Of a DNA stretch of 64,000 bases, positions 60,222-64,000 are shown one piece after another. The notes under the pieces are model-generated. The model saw only the letters and a list, made by a program, of their open reading frames with translations, did no database searches and was not told the DNA's origin. Each line of letters begins with the position of its first letter. Within the stretch, counting starts at the first letter, position 1. A program made the position numbers and the translations under genes. The stretch covers positions 1-64,000 of the forward strand of contig NZ_JAER01000010.1 of assembly GCF_000519005.1 (NCBI RefSeq), given 5' to 3'. The DNA comes from Nocardioides sp. J54. GTDB lineage: Bacteria; Actinomycetota; Actinomycetes; Propionibacteriales; Nocardioidaceae.

Positions 60222-60653
60222 GTGGACCTGCAGGACCTGATCGACCGCGCCGAGATCACCGACGCCATCACCCGCTACACCCTCGCCATCGACGAGGGCG
60301 ACTTCGACCGCCTCGACACGGTCTTCACCCCCGACGCCCACATCGACTACACCGAGAGCGGCGGCGTCTCCGATAGCTACCCCGTGGTGAAGGCGTGGCT
60401 GGCCGAGGCGCTGCCGGCGTTCTCCGCCCACCGCGTCCACATGCTCGGACAGGTCGCCATCGAGCTCGACGACGCCAACGAGGCGGCCGAGGTGACGGCG
60501 TACTTCCACAACCCGATGCGGATCTCCGACGGCAAGGGCGGCGAGCGGGTCGTCGAGGTCGGCGGCACCTACCACCACTCCTTCGTGCGCACCCCGGACG
60601 GCTGGCGCTCGCGCCGGCTGCACGAGCGCGTGGCGTGGACCCGAGGTTTCTGA
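60222..60653 (+). CDS. SnoaL-like (NTF2-fold) protein
   Basis: This 143-aa protein starts at a GTG after GAGGAG. LQDLIDRAEITDAITRYTLAIDEGDFDRLDTVFTPDAHIDYTES is the classic SnoaL_4 N-terminus with the Asp/His/Tyr group (DAHIDYT), and it ends with HHSFVRTPDGWRSRRLHERVAW. Members act as isomerases, hydratases or dehydratases, often on polycyclic substrates. The 30-bp gap puts it in an operon with the Ddn-like gene under the KstR-type operator, so a steroid-related substrate is likely but unproven. Confidence 0.88.
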   Translation: MDLQDLIDRAEITDAITRYTLAIDEGDFDRLDTVFTPDAHIDYTESGGVSDSYPVVKAWLAEALPAFSAHRVHMLGQVAIELDDANEAAEVTAYFHNPMRISDGKGGERVVEVGGTYHHSFVRTPDGWRSRRLHERVAWTRGF

Positions 60654-60682
60654 TTTCTTCGGGCGACCCGGACAATGGTCGG

Positions 60683-61294
60683 GTGAGCGACCAGAACGAT
60701 CCCCAGTACGACCGCCCCGTGCTCAACGGGCTGGTGGCGCTGGTCGCCGTCGGCCTCGGGGTCGGCCTCGTCCTGGCCCTGGTGGCCCTCGTGGGCACCA
60801 AGGTCCTCGGGCTGGACGGCGACGGCGGCGGCTCCGCCGCGGGCGGCTCGACCGCCCGCGAGTCGATGTATCTGCCCAGCCCCGTCGAGACCACCGGGTC
60901 CAGCGGCCCGCTCATCACGCTGCACACCGAGGACCCGAACGCCGTCGAGACCGAGAGCTCCGACGCCGAGGAGAGCGAGGAGCCGGAGGAGACCGAGTCT
61001 CCGGAGTCGGAGTCTCCGAAGCCCGGCGAGATCTCGCTCCAGGCCGCCAAGACCAACGTCAGCTCCGGCGAGCGCATCTACTTCAGCGGCGTCTACCCCG
61101 GCGGCGAGGGTGCGATCCTGTGGGTCCAGCGCTGGCAGGACGGCTCGTGGGCCGACTTCCCCGCCAGTGTCGGCGTCACCAACGGCACCTTCTCCAGCTA
61201 CATCTTCACCGGCGTCAGCGGCCTCAACCGGTTCCGCGTGATCGACCGCGACGACGGCACCGTCAGCAACGAGATCCGCGTCCGCGTCGGCTGA
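60683..61294 (+). CDS. single-pass membrane protein with acidic linker and Ig-like domain
   Basis: This 203-aa protein starts at a GTG with GACAAT ending 6 nt upstream. Residues about 16-41 form one membrane helix (LNGLVALVAVGLGVGLVLALVAL). A strongly acidic Ser/Glu/Pro linker follows (SSDAEESEEPEETESPESES). The last 85 residues (ISLQAAKTNVSSGERIYFSGVYPGGEGAILWVQRWQDGSWADFP...) form an Ig/bacterial adhesion-like beta sandwich outside the cell. Function is unknown. It ends the rightward gene run before the repeat and the dnaK region. Confidence 0.75.
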   Translation: MSDQNDPQYDRPVLNGLVALVAVGLGVGLVLALVALVGTKVLGLDGDGGGSAAGGSTARESMYLPSPVETTGSSGPLITLHTEDPNAVETESSDAEESEEPEETESPESESPKPGEISLQAAKTNVSSGERIYFSGVYPGGEGAILWVQRWQDGSWADFPASVGVTNGTFSSYIFTGVSGLNRFRVIDRDDGTVSNEIRVRVG

Positions 61295-61336
61295 CCGCGC
61301 CTCTCCTTTACCTGAGACGTCCTGTCACGGCAAAGC

Positions 61337-61399
61337 GGTAGTCCCTGACGAAAAGCACCGTCGTACGGCGTGTCCCGGTGCTTTTCGTCAGGGACTACC
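61337..61399 (+). repeat. hairpin repeat (63 bp), copy
   Basis: The 24-nt arms at 61337-61360 and 61376-61399 are identical to those of the copies at 44454 and 45673; the loop is TCGTACGGCGTGTCC. The gene-free stretch 61295-62056 contains this repeat, a transposase-like remnant and the dnaK promoter region; nothing else was recognised. Confidence 0.92.
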
Positions 61400-61556
61400 G
61401 CCCTTCCGTGCCCCGGAAGGTGTCCCCTCGGCACCGCCCGACCTACCCCATCCTGTGGTTGGCAGGGGCGGCGGGCGGCGTGACCATGGGGCATGGGGGA
61501 AGTGGGGGGGGGCCGGGTCGGTGGCGCCCGGGGAACATGCAGGGGCCGGTGCAGGG

Positions 61557-61703
61557 GTCGACCTCGAGCTCGACCTGTGGCTGAGGATCCTGGCCCGCGC
61601 CTGGCTCGGCGTGATCTGGCGATGCTGGCAGAACCAGACCGCCTACGACCCTCACCAGCACGGCGCCCTCCAGGCACTGCTCAGCGGTGTCGAAGCGGCC
61701 TGA
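61557..61703 (+). pseudogene. possible transposase C-terminal remnant
   Basis: The last about 48 codons of an open frame read LELDLWLRILARAWLGVIWRC then WQNQTAYDPHQHGALQALL. This resembles the C-terminal end of actinobacterial transposases (WRCWQD...YDPxxHxALQ pattern). The preceding codons are low-complexity Gly/Ala and no catalytic domain is present. It may be the stub of a lost insertion sequence; identification is from memory of the pattern only. Confidence 0.4.
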
Positions 61704-61984
61704 CGTTGACACAGGGCTACTCATCGGCCGTCCCCCATGTCGCGCCGGGGTCAGGTGGCACCCCCGGCCCCTCGATCGTAGGCCGGGCGGGTGGTGCCGC
61801 CCATGGTCAGAATGGGGGATTCCCGCCTTGTCGGAACCGCTGCCGGGACGCTGCCCGGACCGCTTCCCGACCCACTGGGCGGACCCGTGGCGGGTTCCAC
61901 GGAGGAACCACCGAGGGACCACGCAGAAAATCGTTGCGCCCGGGAACAAACCCGCCGCCGGCCCCCGTTGTGCCCTGTGTCAGA

Positions 61985-62005
61985 CTTGAGTCGATCCGGC
62001 TCAAG
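61985..62005. promoter_or_regulatory. HAIR element (HspR operator)
   Basis: CTTGAGT-CGATCCG-GCTCAAG matches the HAIR consensus CTTGAGT-N7-ACTCAAG at 13 of 14 conserved bases. It lies 51 bp before the dnaK start and overlaps the likely promoter (TATCTT at 62007), so HspR should repress dnaK without heat stress. Confidence 0.9.
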
Positions 62006-62056
62006 TATCTTTAAACCACGAGCTGCAGACCAGCACACAGACGGAGGGCACAACAC

Positions 62057-63912
<1,856 letters not shown>

Positions 63913-63916
<4 letters not shown>

Positions 63917-64000
63917 CCGAGGACCACCTCACCCCGGAGGGGGAGCCGCAGGAGGCTGCGGCTCCCTCGCCCGGGGGCGACCCTGCCCCGGACACCGCTG
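63913..64000 (+). CDS. grpE: GrpE nucleotide exchange factor, N-terminal fragment
   Basis: Only the first 29 codons are in the window, starting at GTG overlapping the dnaK stop (GTGA). The sequence is the acidic, Pro/Glu/Ala-rich disordered N-terminus expected for actinobacterial GrpE ([19 protein letters not shown]). Identity rests mainly on position: the dnaK-grpE-dnaJ-hspR order is conserved in actinobacteria. The structural core lies beyond the window. Confidence 0.8.

Overview
The window is about 64 kb of very GC-rich, gene-dense actinobacterial chromosome. Codon use, GTG starts, 4-bp ATGA/GTGA gene overlaps, a HAIR-type dnaK operator and a mycothiol-dependent-type enzyme fold point to a Nocardioides-like member of the Propionibacteriales. 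The genus is inferred from gene content and style; no rRNA or marker phylogeny is available here.

Layout. 0.26-2.1 kb: an ABC importer of the sulfonate/nitrate type (ATPase plus lipoprotein) with no permease beside it. 2.1-6.3 kb: two divergent exported hydrolases, an M1 metallopeptidase lipoprotein and a dipeptidase-like protein. 6.5-11.8 kb: EtfD-like membrane Fe-S oxidoreductase with a long repeat tail, then an acyl-CoA synthetase. 11.8-17.2 kb: GH16-like protein, CocE-type hydrolase, iron-boxed siderophore-interacting protein, dcd, SGNH hydrolase and tRNA-Gly(CCC). 17.3-21.0 kb: a repeat-rich stretch holding several small conserved genes. 21.0-32.1 kb: Rrf2 regulator, FadE5-like acyl-CoA dehydrogenase, a degenerate GT2-like membrane protein, enoyl-CoA hydratase and a DesA3-like desaturase/reductase pair. 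32.2-40.5 kb: two PucR-type regulators, a lipase-like lipoprotein, a GntR/membrane pair, YjbQ and two tandem CitE-family lyases. 40.5-44.4 kb: a three-gene ArsB/NhaD transporter operon divergent from a two-component system. 44.6-53.5 kb: a DUF559-like cassette between hairpin repeats, an ABC exporter, a LuxR-family AAA regulator and a P450. 53.5-61.3 kb: a steroid-regulon-like cluster. 62.0-64.0 kb: dnaK and the start of grpE.

How the genes work together. Two regulatory signals tie distant genes into catabolic circuits. A 17-bp near-palindrome (GTTAC-yrrCsr-GTAGyA) precedes etfD, fadE5 and an enoyl-CoA hydratase, which suggests one beta-oxidation regulon: the dehydrogenase passes electrons through ETF to EtfD and menaquinone. 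A second palindrome (TAGAAC-nn-GTTCTA) matches the published KstR consensus. It lies before an SDR/sulfotransferase pair, an F420-type oxidoreductase with its partner, and a SnoaL-like gene; these resemble the Rv3529c-Rv3531c part of the mycobacterial cholesterol regulon.

The window also carries at least five families of short non-coding repeats: 59-63 bp hairpins (4 copies), a 75-bp double palindrome (3), a 145-bp MITE-like element with perfect 19-bp ends, 165-bp tandem units beside the tRNA, and 40-bp tandem units. Several genes have a TAnnnT hexamer 6-7 nt before the start codon, the arrangement expected of leaderless transcripts.
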